From positions 1-64,000 of the forward strand of contig NZ_JACHCN010000009.1 in NCBI RefSeq assembly GCF_014205795.1: 64,000 nucleotides of DNA, written 5' to 3'. The notes below the pieces were generated by a model. That model ran no database searches. It saw only the letters and a list, made by a program, of their open reading frames with translations, and was not told the origin of the DNA. The position numbers and the translations under genes are program-made. This stretch comes from Rhodanobacter sp. MP7CTX1 (GTDB taxonomy: Bacteria; Pseudomonadota; Gammaproteobacteria; Xanthomonadales; Rhodanobacteraceae). Each line of letters starts with the position of its first letter. Position 1 is the first letter of the stretch. Shown here piece by piece: positions 49,101 to 58,233 of the stretch.

Positions 49101-49583
49101 ACGGGACATTTCGGTATAAGTGGTCAGGCCCGCCGCTGCCTCAAACAACGTCCTGCTCGCGTTCGCATCAGGATCGAGCATTTCTCGTGCACCCGCGACA
49201 AGTTCATCCCTGCCAAGTGCAAACAGGCGCTCGAACGTGGCGCGGTCTATCCCACCTAGGCGCGCTAGCCACGTCGCCTCGTCGAACACGCCCTGGCCCT
49301 CAACCGTCAAAGAGTCCCGGCGCTTCGTGTTGCGCGTCACCCGCAAGGATTGATCAGCAACCAACACATCGGCAGCGAGGATGATGCCTGGCCTTGGGTG
49401 CAGGTAGGCCTGGCTGGTTTGTAGTGGGACGCCAAACAGAAAATCGACGATAGCTTGCCGCATCGACGACTTCCCTGCTTCATTGGGGCCGTAGACCAAC
49501 AACACGGAGGGTGCTGCGGGGAACTCAAGCTTCTGCAAGTCAAACTTGCCGTAAGCAGTGGCCTCGAACGTCTGGAATCGCAT
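46134..49583 (-). CDS. YhaN-type AAA ATPase, SbcC/Rad50-like
   Basis: A 1149-residue SMC-like ATPase. The N-terminal half-site carries Walker A GPNEAGKSS (residues 32-40). Long coiled-coil segments rich in Glu/Arg/Leu occupy most of the middle. The C-terminal half-site has the ABC signature ALSEGTRDQLYLALRLAG, Walker B FVADDLFVNFDD and an H-loop region VYFTHHQHL. This is the architecture of B. subtilis YhaN, which pairs with a metallophosphoesterase to form an SbcCD/Mre11-Rad50-like DNA-end-processing complex. Its ATG shares one base with the stop of the nuclease gene upstream (TAATG), so the two are cotranslated. It lies at the trp-side edge of the accessory region. Confidence 0.88.
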   Translation of the reverse strand: MRFQTFEATAYGKFDLQKLEFPAAPSVLLVYGPNEAGKSSMRQAIVDFLFGVPLQTSQAYLHPRPGIILAADVLVADQSLRVTRNTKRRDSLTVEGQGVFDEATWLARLGGIDRATFERLFALGRDELVAGAREMLDPDANASRTLFEAAAGLTTYTEMSRRLNDEAAEAYSSRRQSTAFAKAKERFELASASLRQHEHKEPAYRVLQKARSETQRQLEEIDSDRRAKRAYLTGRTRIARTLPQLRDYDELESQLASTEPMVVGNELRTEVTKGYSERQTLSERRAGLVRAQEADERDRNTISVRPEVVAAAPDVKELELLRSQALKTLEDIPKRIAQREQLRPEIEQELAVLGMAGESLDGLYTRLPTLAQISAIAAAATAMTELETRRRDLSSGHEAAVETQAALLADIAELSAEDPEPLRRCLYALETTANLGELRARRDQLAVEASSLTERRVVLGLSPEDLDAEFDPPKEAVAKDIVREQRKLAESVVTQGRLVEECEDTRVGLEARLAEMEQSDIPSLDALMQLRRERDSALDELISNGSPDAVAVSKYRPLVTEADALSDRRFDKASAAHELDSLRADHVACMARAKAARAAVESAKSKQLEVVGGWESLCQAAGLPAVDMENYGSWLSEYRAVRASDTAHRSRAKSHRKTLDALVPLAMDILGHLALPQQPWGDDPLVPIDAVLTEGKRVLGECEKQQSAAASLKRRGDEGARLLEESAARIAALEAEATNHAKTLREVLSMAGLAETLSAEWARDAGRRIEALRTKAREFHERDEARINPMRRDLDKYENKVRELAARIGEPTVGSWQAMLESLVTLSESHVALARKHETIEERMGERQLKLNDVSGQLKEMDDQLQAHYAQLEVADFDEFSVLANARDEWDRAVAARDEKRRTLMQAEDGRSIETLRSEAEGVDADDLMVEIDALNQEVEGIETRYGEAVAALRFAEKAVDGVTPSDAAVLAMSERASATLAWNRALDEHVRCLIQQQLLDWAIGRFREDHQSPLVAAAERYLQIVTCGAHTRLLVDDSNPRNPQLLVLGRDSQMPRTMAALSEGTRDQLYLALRLAGLELHLDEGRTPLPFVADDLFVNFDDTRAAAGFTALGELARRTQVVYFTHHQHLTDLAQATLGNAVTVARLS

Positions 49584-50833
49584 TACTCGATCGTCCGCAA
49601 TCGGGTGCGCAGCTGCTCGGCCGCATCGTTGATTGCCGTATCCAACTCATCGTTGGCGATTTGCTCCAAAAGCGATTCCGTGGATGTCTCCGACGGTTTA
49701 CGCTTGCTCAGCACCGCTTGCAGGTTGTCCCGGAGTGTCCCCATGAATGCCGGATCTCCGGCTGCCTGCGCAAAGTAGGCGTCCAGGGAAGCGATCGCGT
49801 CCTGGGCCTCGCCCGTTCCACTCGCCGCCGGCCGCGCGCGCAGATGGAATTCAGTGCCCTCCAGAGTGACCTGATCCTCGAACTGGGCGAACAAGCCTTC
49901 CATCTCATCCCGTAGCATGGTCTTGGACCGGCACAGCGACGGATGTACCGTCGTGTCAAGACGCAAAACCACACGCATGGCCAAGTGCCGCCCGTCAGCC
50001 CCGTCGCTCGCCGATTCAATGGCCTTTCGCACTTCCCCAACCAAGGCGGCTAGCGTCTGCACCGATGCCGGCACGACCATGTCGAGCAGGTGGAACCGCA
50101 GGACATCCATGGCCACGAATTCTGGCGCACCCAGGTGCCCGTCTTCGATGGGTACGGACACCGCGCCACGTGCACCCAGTTCCTTTATGTGCAGCCCCTG
50201 CAGGTTGCCTGGGAAGACTATGTAAGGGTCTGTCGCAAGCATCTTGTACTGATGCACATGCCCCAACGCCCAATAGTCGTAACCATGCCCCTTCAGCTGC
50301 TCCAGCGTGCACGGCGCGTAGGGCGAATGTGGCGGTGAGCCTGCTAGCGCGGTGTGCAACACCCCGATGTTCACGCAACCGGTTACCGGGCGTGGGTACG
50401 CACTGGCCAAGTTCTCGCGCGTGTCGGCCTGAGCGAAACTCTGGCCATGCAGATGGATGTGCAACGGCTCAAACTCAAACGACTGTGGGGAGCGCGCCGA
50501 AAAGAGCCGTACGTTGTCTGGCGGCACCAACGTCTTGGGCATCGCCGACTCCGCGTCGTGGTTCCCATGCAACAGGTATACCGGCACCCCGCGTGACCTC
50601 AAGCGACCGACCTGTTGATGGAAGAACAGGCCCGTGCTCACGTCCTTCCACGCGCCGTCGTAGACATCGCCGGCCAGGACCAGGAACGCCGCATCCGACT
50701 CGATGACGTAGTCGATCAGGCGGATAAATGCCAGGCGCGGTGCGAGCACAAACGGATGCGTCGCCCGGCCATCCAGTAGCGCTGGCAAGCTTCGATCCAG
50801 GTGAATGTCGGCAGCGTGGACGAAATGCGCCAT
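49583..50833 (-). CDS. YhaO-type DNA exonuclease, Mre11/SbcD-like metallophosphoesterase
   Basis: A 416-residue nuclease subunit. The metal-binding motifs of calcineurin-like phosphoesterases are all visible: HAADIHLDRSL (I), LAGDVYDGAW (II), LLHGNHDAE (III) and WALGHVHQY (V). The C-terminal part has regulatory helices that would dock the ATPase partner. ATG at 50833 was chosen. It is the first gene of a two-gene operon with the YhaN-like ATPase and is divergent from the restriction operon across 318 nt. Roles could be DNA repair or cleavage of invading DNA; context favours defence. Confidence 0.88.
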   Translation of the reverse strand: MAHFVHAADIHLDRSLPALLDGRATHPFVLAPRLAFIRLIDYVIESDAAFLVLAGDVYDGAWKDVSTGLFFHQQVGRLRSRGVPVYLLHGNHDAESAMPKTLVPPDNVRLFSARSPQSFEFEPLHIHLHGQSFAQADTRENLASAYPRPVTGCVNIGVLHTALAGSPPHSPYAPCTLEQLKGHGYDYWALGHVHQYKMLATDPYIVFPGNLQGLHIKELGARGAVSVPIEDGHLGAPEFVAMDVLRFHLLDMVVPASVQTLAALVGEVRKAIESASDGADGRHLAMRVVLRLDTTVHPSLCRSKTMLRDEMEGLFAQFEDQVTLEGTEFHLRARPAASGTGEAQDAIASLDAYFAQAAGDPAFMGTLRDNLQAVLSKRKPSETSTESLLEQIANDELDTAINDAAEQLRTRLRTIE

Positions 50834-51151
50834 GGGCAAAGTCTAGTGAGTGTGTGAATCAAGGTAACCCAAGCAAGCACCCGTCGTCATGTTGCCCTCT
50901 TCCGGTAGCTCGCGGGCAATGTTGCGAACCTCCGCTTTCGGCCGATTCGGAATTGGACAGTGCGTTGGCGACGATAGGCAAAGTGACCACTAATTAGGCT
51001 GGCGATTGCGTCTAGGCTAGGTCGGCGTCCTGAAGGATGGCGTTTAACAAGTACCCGCAACACCTCAATCGATGGCCGCCGACGAGCGGCGGTGATGTGC
51101 AAGAATGGCCAGACTTGGCAAGCAGCGATCAACAGGGGCGCAAGCAGCAAC
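50834..51151. promoter_or_regulatory. divergent promoter region between nuclease pair and restriction operon
   Basis: 318 nt with no supported gene. It must contain promoters for both directions. No strong -10/-35 pair or palindrome stood out. It is the likely binding region for the HTH protein encoded next. Confidence 0.5.
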
Positions 51152-51361
51152 ATGGCAGGTTCTAAAGGGGAAATCCTGACACTCGATGAGGTTGCCGTTT
51201 TTCTGAAGGCCGGCAAACGCACGGTCTATCGCCTAGCCCAGAACGGAGAAATCCCCGCGTTCAAGCTGGGCGGAACCTGGCGCTTCCGACGCTCAGAACT
51301 CGATAGTTGGATCGACGCCAAGAGCAATCAGCGCAAGCCCAGCGACAAGGGGCAGCGCTGA
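51152..51361 (+). CDS. excisionase-type helix-turn-helix protein
   Basis: A 69-residue DNA-binding protein of the HTH_17/MerR-like excisionase family: LTLDEVAVFLKAGKRTVYRLAQNGEIPAFKLGGTWRFRRSELDSWID covers the winged helix. Such small proteins act as excisionases or as control proteins of restriction and defence operons. It is the first gene of the plus-strand operon; its TGA shares an A with the ATG of the helicase (TGATG at 51359-51363). That places it as a candidate autoregulator. An in-frame ATG at 51092 is possible but adds 20 residues without likeness. Confidence 0.85.
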   Translation: MAGSKGEILTLDEVAVFLKAGKRTVYRLAQNGEIPAFKLGGTWRFRRSELDSWIDAKSNQRKPSDKGQR

Positions 51362-54300
51362 TGGAGATCATCGACAACATCAACCGACTGCTCGGTGACG
51401 ATCTCAAGCAAAGCCTCAAACCGGGAGCCAAGCTCAAGGTCGCTGCGTCCTGCTTTTCGATGTACGCCTACGAGGCCTTAAAGGCGGAGCTGGAGAAGAT
51501 CGACGAACTGAGCTTCATCTTCACCACCCCCACGTTCGTCGCCGACGAAGTGACCGACAAAATCCGTCGGGAGCGGCGCGAGTTTCAGATCTCCAAGCTG
51601 GATCGCGAGCGCAGCCTCTACGGCAGCGAGTTCGAAATCCAGCTGCGCAACAAGCTTACCCAGCGCGCCATCGCGAAGGAATGTGCTGACTGGCTACTGC
51701 GCAAAGCCAGGTTCAAGAGCAACCGCAGTAAGGCTCCCATGCAGCAGTTCGTCTGTGCCCAGTCGATGGGCACAGACACGGCTTATATGCCCCTGCATGG
51801 CTTTACCGCTGTCGATCTGGGTTACCAGCAGGGCAATGCCGTCTCCAACTTCGTCAACAAGATTGACGAGCCTACCCTTACGGCTCAGTACTTGAGCCTG
51901 TTCGAGCAAATCTGGAACGACCCGGAAAAACTCGAAGACGTCACCGCGCAGATCTGCGACCACATTGCCTCGGTGTATCAGGAGAACTCGCCGGAAAGCA
52001 TCTACTTCCTGATGCTCTACAACATCTTCAACGAGTTCCTGGACGATATCGACGAAGACGTGCTGCCCAACGACCGCACGGGCTACCAGGACACGTTGAT
52101 CTGGAACAAGCTGTTCAACTACCAGAAGGATGCCGCCACCGGCATCATCAACAAGCTGGAAACGTACAGCGGCTGCATCCTGGCCGACAGCGTGGGTCTG
52201 GGCAAAACCTTCACCGCGCTCGCGGTCATCAAGTACTACGAGCTGCGCAACAAGTCCGTGCTGGTTCTCTGCCCCAAGAAGCTGGCGGACAACTGGCTCA
52301 ATTACAACCGCAACCTCAAGACCAACCTGTTTGCCCGCGACCGCTTCAGCTATGAAGTGCTGTGCCATACCGACCTGAGCCGTACCAGCGGCGAATCGTT
52401 CGGCACGCCGTTGAACCGCATCAACTGGGGCAACTACGACCTAGTTGTCATCGACGAGTCGCACAACTTCCGCAACAACGATGCCTATAAGGACAAGGAA
52501 ACCCGCTACCAGAAGCTGATGAACAAGGTGATCCGGGAGGGTGTCAAGACCAAGGTGCTGATGCTCTCGGCCACGCCGGTGAACAACCGATTCGCCGACC
52601 TGCGCAACCAGCTGGCACTGGCCTATGAAGGTGATTCGGAAAACCTCAGCAAAAAGCTGCGCACCAGCAAATCGGTCGAGGAAGTCTTCCGCAACGCCCA
52701 GAAAGCCTTCAACACCTGGTCGAAGCTGCCGTCAGAAGAGCGCACTCCGCGTGCGATCCTGGATGCGCTGGATTTCGATTTCTTCGAGCTGCTGGATAGC
52801 GTGACTATCGCGCGCTCGCGCAAGCACATCCAAACCTTCTACGACACCAAGGACATCGGTCCCTTCCCCGAACGGCGCAAGCCCTTGTCGTTCCATTGCC
52901 CCTTGACCGAGCGGCCGGACGTGATGGGCTTCAATGAAATATTTGAGCAGCTGTCCCAGCTCAAACTCGCCGTGTACGCCCCTATCAGTTACATCCTTCC
53001 TAGCCGTCTGAAGAAGTACGAGGAGATGTACGACACCAAGGTTGGCAGCAAGGGCACGCTACGTCAGGTCGACCGTGAGAAGAGCCTGCAGGCACTGCTG
53101 ACGGTGAACCTCCTCAAGCGGTTGGAAAGCTCCGTTGCCTCGTTCCGGCTCACGCTGGAATCCCTGCGCAGGAATCACAAAGGTACGCTGGCCAAGATCG
53201 CAGGCTTCAACCAGACCGGCAGCGCCGCCAGCGTGGGTGACCTGACCGACGTGCTGGAAGATCTGGATGCCGAGGACGACGAGCTGGTCGATTTGGATGA
53301 GAGCGACAACCTCATCGGCGGCAAGGTCAAGATCAGCCTCGCCGATATGGACTTGCCGTCCTGGGAACACGAACTGAAGCTCGATCTAGACGTCATCGAG
53401 ACGCTGCTGGCCTCGATGAACAAGATCACCCCTGACGACGACGCCAAGCTCCAGCATCTGAAAGCGCTTGTGCTGGAAAAGATCGCCCACCCGATCAATC
53501 CCGGTAACAAGAAGATTCTGATCTTCACCGCCTTCGCCGACACGGCGGACTACCTGTACGCGAATCTGGCTCCCGAACTGCTGACCAGCCAGCATCTGCA
53601 CTCGGCCAAGGTCACGGGCAAAGGCACACCCAAGTCCACGTTGGCGAAGGGCTACGACTTCCAGGAACTGCTCACGCTCTTCTCGCCGCGCGCCAAGGAG
53701 AAGGCTGTCGTGATGCCCAATGAACCGGCGGAGGTCGATCTGCTGATCGGCACCGACTGTATTTCTGAAGGCCAGAACCTGCAGGACTGCGACTACGTCA
53801 TCAACTACGACATCCACTGGAATCCGGTGCGCATCATCCAGCGCTTCGGTCGCGTGGACCGCATCGGCTCACCCAACAGCAGCATCCAGTTGGTCAACTA
53901 CTGGCCCGACATTTCGTTGGACGAATACATCAACCTCAAGGAGCGCGTCGAAAGCCGGATGATGATCGCCGACGTCACCGCCACCGGCGACGACAACGTC
54001 CTCTCCGCGCAAGCCAACGACGTGTCTTATCGCAAGGAGCAACTACGTCGCCTGCAAGAGGAAGTGATCGAGCTGGAAGACCTGAAGACCGGCGTCTCCA
54101 TCACTGACCTCGGCCTCAATGACTTTCGCATGGACCTGCTGAACTACGTCAAGGCCCATGGTGACCTCGACAAGACACCCAACGGCATGCACGCCATCGT
54201 GCCTGCCAACTTCGATCTGGGGCTGCACCCCGGCGTGATCTTCACCCTGCGTAATCGCAATTCGGCCGTGAACCCGCCCGCCAGCTTGCCCCAGCACAAC

Positions 54301-54648
54301 AGGCTTCACCCTTACTACCTCGTCTACATCAATCACGAAGGCGAAGTCATCCACGACCACACCGAGGTAAAGCGCCTGCTCGACCTGGCGCGAGCCTGCT
54401 GCAAAGGCCAGCCGCAGCCCTTCGTGGAGCTGTGCCACCGTTTCAATCAGGAAACGGCGGACGGCCGCAAGATGCAGACCTACTCTGACCTACTAGGCAA
54501 GGCCATTCATTCGATGATCGAGGTCAAGGAAGAAAAGGATCTGGATAGCCTGTTCACTGGCGGCAAGACGACGGCGCTAACGCACACCATCTCCGGGCTG
54601 GACGACTTCGAGCTGATCGCCTTTCTTGTCGTGCTGAAAGCTGCATGA
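51361..54648 (+). CDS. SNF2-type helicase with N-terminal PLD-like domain
   Basis: A 1095-residue DNA translocase. Residues 1-250 resemble the phospholipase-D-like module found in front of such helicases, but no clear H-x-K-x4-D motif is visible, so nuclease activity is doubtful. The two RecA-like domains show Walker A ADSVGLGKT (K282), DESH (365-368), SATP (403-406), IGTDCISEGQNLQDCDYVINYD and motif VI QRFGRVDRIG (827-836). An acidic insertion (EDLDAEDDELVDLDESDN) separates them. SD AGGGGCAGCGCTG precedes the ATG. Its stop overlaps the next gene's start (ATGA). Related helicases occur in DISARM-like and type III R-M-linked defence operons. Confidence 0.9.
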   Translation: MEIIDNINRLLGDDLKQSLKPGAKLKVAASCFSMYAYEALKAELEKIDELSFIFTTPTFVADEVTDKIRRERREFQISKLDRERSLYGSEFEIQLRNKLTQRAIAKECADWLLRKARFKSNRSKAPMQQFVCAQSMGTDTAYMPLHGFTAVDLGYQQGNAVSNFVNKIDEPTLTAQYLSLFEQIWNDPEKLEDVTAQICDHIASVYQENSPESIYFLMLYNIFNEFLDDIDEDVLPNDRTGYQDTLIWNKLFNYQKDAATGIINKLETYSGCILADSVGLGKTFTALAVIKYYELRNKSVLVLCPKKLADNWLNYNRNLKTNLFARDRFSYEVLCHTDLSRTSGESFGTPLNRINWGNYDLVVIDESHNFRNNDAYKDKETRYQKLMNKVIREGVKTKVLMLSATPVNNRFADLRNQLALAYEGDSENLSKKLRTSKSVEEVFRNAQKAFNTWSKLPSEERTPRAILDALDFDFFELLDSVTIARSRKHIQTFYDTKDIGPFPERRKPLSFHCPLTERPDVMGFNEIFEQLSQLKLAVYAPISYILPSRLKKYEEMYDTKVGSKGTLRQVDREKSLQALLTVNLLKRLESSVASFRLTLESLRRNHKGTLAKIAGFNQTGSAASVGDLTDVLEDLDAEDDELVDLDESDNLIGGKVKISLADMDLPSWEHELKLDLDVIETLLASMNKITPDDDAKLQHLKALVLEKIAHPINPGNKKILIFTAFADTADYLYANLAPELLTSQHLHSAKVTGKGTPKSTLAKGYDFQELLTLFSPRAKEKAVVMPNEPAEVDLLIGTDCISEGQNLQDCDYVINYDIHWNPVRIIQRFGRVDRIGSPNSSIQLVNYWPDISLDEYINLKERVESRMMIADVTATGDDNVLSAQANDVSYRKEQLRRLQEEVIELEDLKTGVSITDLGLNDFRMDLLNYVKAHGDLDKTPNGMHAIVPANFDLGLHPGVIFTLRNRNSAVNPPASLPQHNRLHPYYLVYINHEGEVIHDHTEVKRLLDLARACCKGQPQPFVELCHRFNQETADGRKMQTYSDLLGKAIHSMIEVKEEKDLDSLFTGGKTTALTHTISGLDDFELIAFLVVLKAA

Positions 54649-55328
54649 CCCGGCACGTACATACAGCCCTGTTCGCCTATCCCGGCAAGGCCGCCTTCGG
54701 GCGCGTCGTCCCTAAGGCCAAGCTTTACGAACACGGCACAGTCGGCGCCCGTCTCAAAGGCCTGTTCGCCGAACAGGTCGAGCAGATCGTGTGGCAATAC
54801 AAGCTGGCACCTGAAACCACCAATTTGTCTGCTTCACCCGGCGCACCGGAGATCCAGGTATTCAGCATGCGGCTCAGGGCGTCGGAGCTTCACCATGACA
54901 TCCTGCAGTGCATCGACAAGGCCATTTCGTTTCCCCTCCTGTTCGAGCTGCATTACGAGGATCGTCTTCAAGTTGTCGCCTGCTACAAGCGCCCCAGCGA
55001 AGCCGAGGCCAGCCGCTGGGTATGCTCGGACTATTTCGCTACCGATTGGATTGCAGCGGAGAGCCCACGCGCTGCCCTGCCGGTCGCGCTGAATCTGGGC
55101 GGGCTGTACGAGCAGTTGCTGCATGCGCTGATCCCGCTGACCCATCGCCCGAAAGAGTCGTTGTCCGATCTGGTCGAACGTGTGAGCAAGGTGCGTATGC
55201 TGCGGAAAGAGATGGACAAGGCAGTCTCGCAGCTTGCGACAGAGAGGCAGTTCAATCGTAAGGTGACGATCAACGCTACGGCGCGAGAGCTAAAGCACAA
55301 CCTGAAGTTGCTGGAGAGTGGCGAATGA
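54645..55328 (+). CDS. DUF4391 domain-containing protein
   Basis: A 227-residue protein with the DUF4391 pattern: LFAYPGKAAFGRVVPKAKLYE near the start, VEQIVWQYKLAPETTNL, EIQVFSMRL, and LLFELHYEDRLQVVACYKR. The C-terminal 60 residues are a basic helix pair. DUF4391 has no assigned activity that I know of; genes for it are recurrent companions of SNF2 helicases and type III R-M genes, which fits here. It overlaps both neighbours by 4 nt (ATGA at each end), so stoichiometric production with the helicase and the next protein is likely. Confidence 0.83.
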   Translation: MTRHVHTALFAYPGKAAFGRVVPKAKLYEHGTVGARLKGLFAEQVEQIVWQYKLAPETTNLSASPGAPEIQVFSMRLRASELHHDILQCIDKAISFPLLFELHYEDRLQVVACYKRPSEAEASRWVCSDYFATDWIAAESPRAALPVALNLGGLYEQLLHALIPLTHRPKESLSDLVERVSKVRMLRKEMDKAVSQLATERQFNRKVTINATARELKHNLKLLESGE

Positions 55329-58189
55329 GCGAGGCGGAGATGAGCATACCGACCACGGCACGCACATATGACGCCGCCATCCAAAGCCGAGCCGACGGCA
55401 AGTTCATCAGCCGCTTCAAGGAACAGACGCGGATTATGTTCGCCACCAATTACGGCGGGCCGTTTTTCGCGATATCCCGTCTTGCCCCCGAGATCTACGC
55501 CAAGCCAAACGTCAACCTTCTGTTTGCCGACGCCGGCGGCTGGTACGCGGAGGCGGGCGGGCGCTGGCTCACGCTCTACGCCAAGGCACTACAGCCAGCG
55601 CGCAAGCACACCATCACTGTGTGCTCATCCAGGCGTCCCGAGTACGGTAAGGCTCCCAAGCCAATCCTGTTCCAGCCCCCCCAACAAGTACTGCTGAAGA
55701 GCTGGGACAAGCATCTGCAGGGCCTGGATACCCTGCCAGATCTCACAGTGCTTCCTGTTCCGGACGATTTCGAGCGTACGGTAGCGCTAGTGGAGTCGCT
55801 GCGCACGATTACCGCCGGCCACAAGGCCCTGATCTCGTGTCATCTCCGTGCCCAGGCGCTCCTCGTGGGCGCGCTATTCCGCGCCTACGGATTCGAAACC
55901 AGCCCAATTGTTGGATTCGATCTCGCCGACGGCGAACCCCAACATCTAGCGCAGGGCACCTGGTGGTTGTCGGCCATTGTTCCGACGAAGGAACACGCTA
56001 CCGAGCCCGCCAAGGAAGTCATTGATGAGCTCGGCCTTACCTTCCACTGTCTGCGAAGCCAGGTCGCTCAAGGGGCGACAAAGGAGGATGCCGCCCTGGT
56101 CGCAGCCACAATTGCCACGCGAGCCACCGTCTCTGTGGAGGGAAAGGACATCCGTGCTGTCCGCATTCCACCGCTTGGTGGCATCGACCTTGATACGGGG
56201 CGATTTTTCAACGTCACCGAAGAAGCCAAAGGCAAACTTCTAGTTTGGGACACGCTGACAACGGGTACTGATCTCTTGACCCAAGCGCCCGCGGAAGACA
56301 AGGACAATTCGGCAGACGAGGATCGCCTCAACCTGATGCTCTGGGTCGCGAAAGTGCTGGCTGAACTCGACAAGCGCGAGCCCGATGAACCCGCGATCAG
56401 TCCTGCGCTTCAAGGCCCCGACCAAGAAATGGCAGTTGATGGCAAGTCTGACGGGCTCCAAAAGCAACCCGTAGCAGATGGCGCCGTTGACGCCGACGCT
56501 AAGCACCCTGGCGAAGTTCGATCCGACACCATACCCGCGACGCGTCCGCAGCGACCGCGCCTCTCGCGACACGCTGGCGCCATCAACGTGCTCGCTCTCG
56601 CTGCGCGACTGGGACGCGCTGGGCAGCGCACGGAGAAGACCTTCGACACGACCAGGGCACGCATCCTGCTCTGGCTGAAAAGCAAGGGCTTCCATGCCAC
56701 CGATCCGATGGGCAACAACCACATTGAGTCGCTGGACGGCGAGGTGACGATCGAGAGCGATGGCACACGCATCTGGTCGCTGCGCTTCGACGACCGCCGG
56801 TCCATGGAACAGGGCGCCATCTGGCGCGTGGAAGCAACACTCATCAATGGCGCTCAACCAGCCATGGGCCTGCGCTTGATTCAGGTTCGAAGCACCGAGG
56901 AAGCGCCCCTTCCGGTAGCCAGCGGCGTCCCACAAGTTGTCGCGGACATCGCCAAGGACATCGGCCTGATGGATGCGGGCACCGCCTTACTCAACACGGC
57001 CACGCATCTGTCCGGCGAGGAAGATGCACCACGTCTTATCCAGCTGCTCCTCAACGCCGAGCGTATCCAGCCCGTCATCGTGATCGCTGGCGATATCGAC
57101 GCTTCGGCTGACCGCCTGGCCAGGCGCCTCACCGGCGTGGCCCACATCGTCTGCATCGACACGCCTATCTCGCATCAGCTTGTCCGACGGCTTGGCCGTG
57201 AGCGCTCGGTCTACGGCCATGCCGTGCGTTTGTACCGACCCGGATTCAACGCCGAAGCCGACCCTTACCTGCATCCGGTATGGCCCCTGAAAACCAACCA
57301 GTTGCCCAAGTGGCTGGTCAACGACCTCTTCGAGGAGGCTTGCGCCACCAGTACGGCCGCCGAGGATCTGGACGAACGCGTCCCACCTTTCCAGGCCATA
57401 CGCCAACACCTAGCCGCCGAACGCGTCCGCAGCTCGGAAGCGCGACTGGCGACCTTGCGAGAACAGGCCACCCATGCCGCAGCCTCGAAGGATGAGCAGA
57501 TCAGCCAACTGCAGGCCATTCGTGAGGAGCTGGAATCTGCACTGGCTGCGCATCGAGCCACGGCCACCGAGTTTGACGCACAGATGGCCGAGCTGCGGAA
57601 GGAACTTCAGGCAACCCGCCGCGAACGCGATGATGCCCGCGAGGAAATTCGCCGGAGCCACTACCAATTCCACGCCCAGTGGAGTGAAAACGAAGAGCTA
57701 GAAACGGGAGCGGCCGACGAGAGCTATTACCCCGATACCTGGGACGAGCTGGAGGAGTGGGTGGAGATCTACGGCGAGGGCAAGCTCGAATTGCACCCCA
57801 AGGCCGCCAAAGCCGCGCGCGAGTCGCCCTTCAAGGACATCCCCCTAGCCTACAAAGCGATGGAATACCTGGTGCGCCACTACGTCCCCATGCGTACCCG
57901 TAGTACGGACGACAACGAGGCCTACCAGCGTAGCAAGCAGGCGCTGGCCGAGCTGGGTCTGGAAGAGTCGGACGTGGGCACCGCAGACGAGATCAAGCGT
58001 TATAAGAAGGAATATCAACGGCAATATGGCGAAAAGATCGTCACATTGGACAGACACCTCAAGCGCGGCGTCGGCTTCGGTGGCGACTTCCAATTCAGGC
58101 TTTACTTCTACTACGACGACAAGTCAGCCAAGGTACTGGTTGGTCACATGCCTACGCACCTGACCAACCGCCTCACCCACAACGGCTGA
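55325..58189 (+). CDS. uncharacterised 954-residue multidomain protein
   Basis: Not assignable to a named function. Residues 1-340 look alpha/beta (TRIMFATNYGGPFFAISRL, HKALISCHLRAQALLVGALFRAYGFE). A disordered acidic linker spans about 345-430. Residues 430-660 form a second globular part ending VRLYRPGF...HPVW, a pattern I recall from large coiled-coil hypothetical proteins. A coiled coil lies at about 680-780. The last 150 residues (WDELEEWVEIYGEGKLELHPKA, YGEKIVTLDRHLKRGVGFGGDFQFRLYFYYDDKSAKVLVGHMPTHL) resemble a RelE-like beta-sheet module. No Walker or nuclease motif is evident. It starts within the DUF4391 stop (ATGA) and precedes mod by 44 nt. It could be a sensor, scaffold or toxin-like effector. 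Confidence 0.8.
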   Translation: MSEAEMSIPTTARTYDAAIQSRADGKFISRFKEQTRIMFATNYGGPFFAISRLAPEIYAKPNVNLLFADAGGWYAEAGGRWLTLYAKALQPARKHTITVCSSRRPEYGKAPKPILFQPPQQVLLKSWDKHLQGLDTLPDLTVLPVPDDFERTVALVESLRTITAGHKALISCHLRAQALLVGALFRAYGFETSPIVGFDLADGEPQHLAQGTWWLSAIVPTKEHATEPAKEVIDELGLTFHCLRSQVAQGATKEDAALVAATIATRATVSVEGKDIRAVRIPPLGGIDLDTGRFFNVTEEAKGKLLVWDTLTTGTDLLTQAPAEDKDNSADEDRLNLMLWVAKVLAELDKREPDEPAISPALQGPDQEMAVDGKSDGLQKQPVADGAVDADAKHPGEVRSDTIPATRPQRPRLSRHAGAINVLALAARLGRAGQRTEKTFDTTRARILLWLKSKGFHATDPMGNNHIESLDGEVTIESDGTRIWSLRFDDRRSMEQGAIWRVEATLINGAQPAMGLRLIQVRSTEEAPLPVASGVPQVVADIAKDIGLMDAGTALLNTATHLSGEEDAPRLIQLLLNAERIQPVIVIAGDIDASADRLARRLTGVAHIVCIDTPISHQLVRRLGRERSVYGHAVRLYRPGFNAEADPYLHPVWPLKTNQLPKWLVNDLFEEACATSTAAEDLDERVPPFQAIRQHLAAERVRSSEARLATLREQATHAAASKDEQISQLQAIREELESALAAHRATATEFDAQMAELRKELQATRRERDDAREEIRRSHYQFHAQWSENEELETGAADESYYPDTWDELEEWVEIYGEGKLELHPKAAKAARESPFKDIPLAYKAMEYLVRHYVPMRTRSTDDNEAYQRSKQALAELGLEESDVGTADEIKRYKKEYQRQYGEKIVTLDRHLKRGVGFGGDFQFRLYFYYDDKSAKVLVGHMPTHLTNRLTHNG

Positions 58190-58233
58190 CGTTATTGACG
58201 GCGGCCAAAAGCAACAACGCAAATGGAACACAC

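Noticed and set aside
50887-51222. 111-codon minus-strand open frame in the divergent promoter region
   Set aside because: It overlaps the HTH gene, has no SD and is Arg/Ser-rich without homology.
51361-54648. DISARM helicase (DrmA/DrmD) assignment
   Set aside because: No DUF1998 (DrmB) or stand-alone PLD (DrmC) gene is nearby and the methylase is type III-like, so a DISARM label is not justified.
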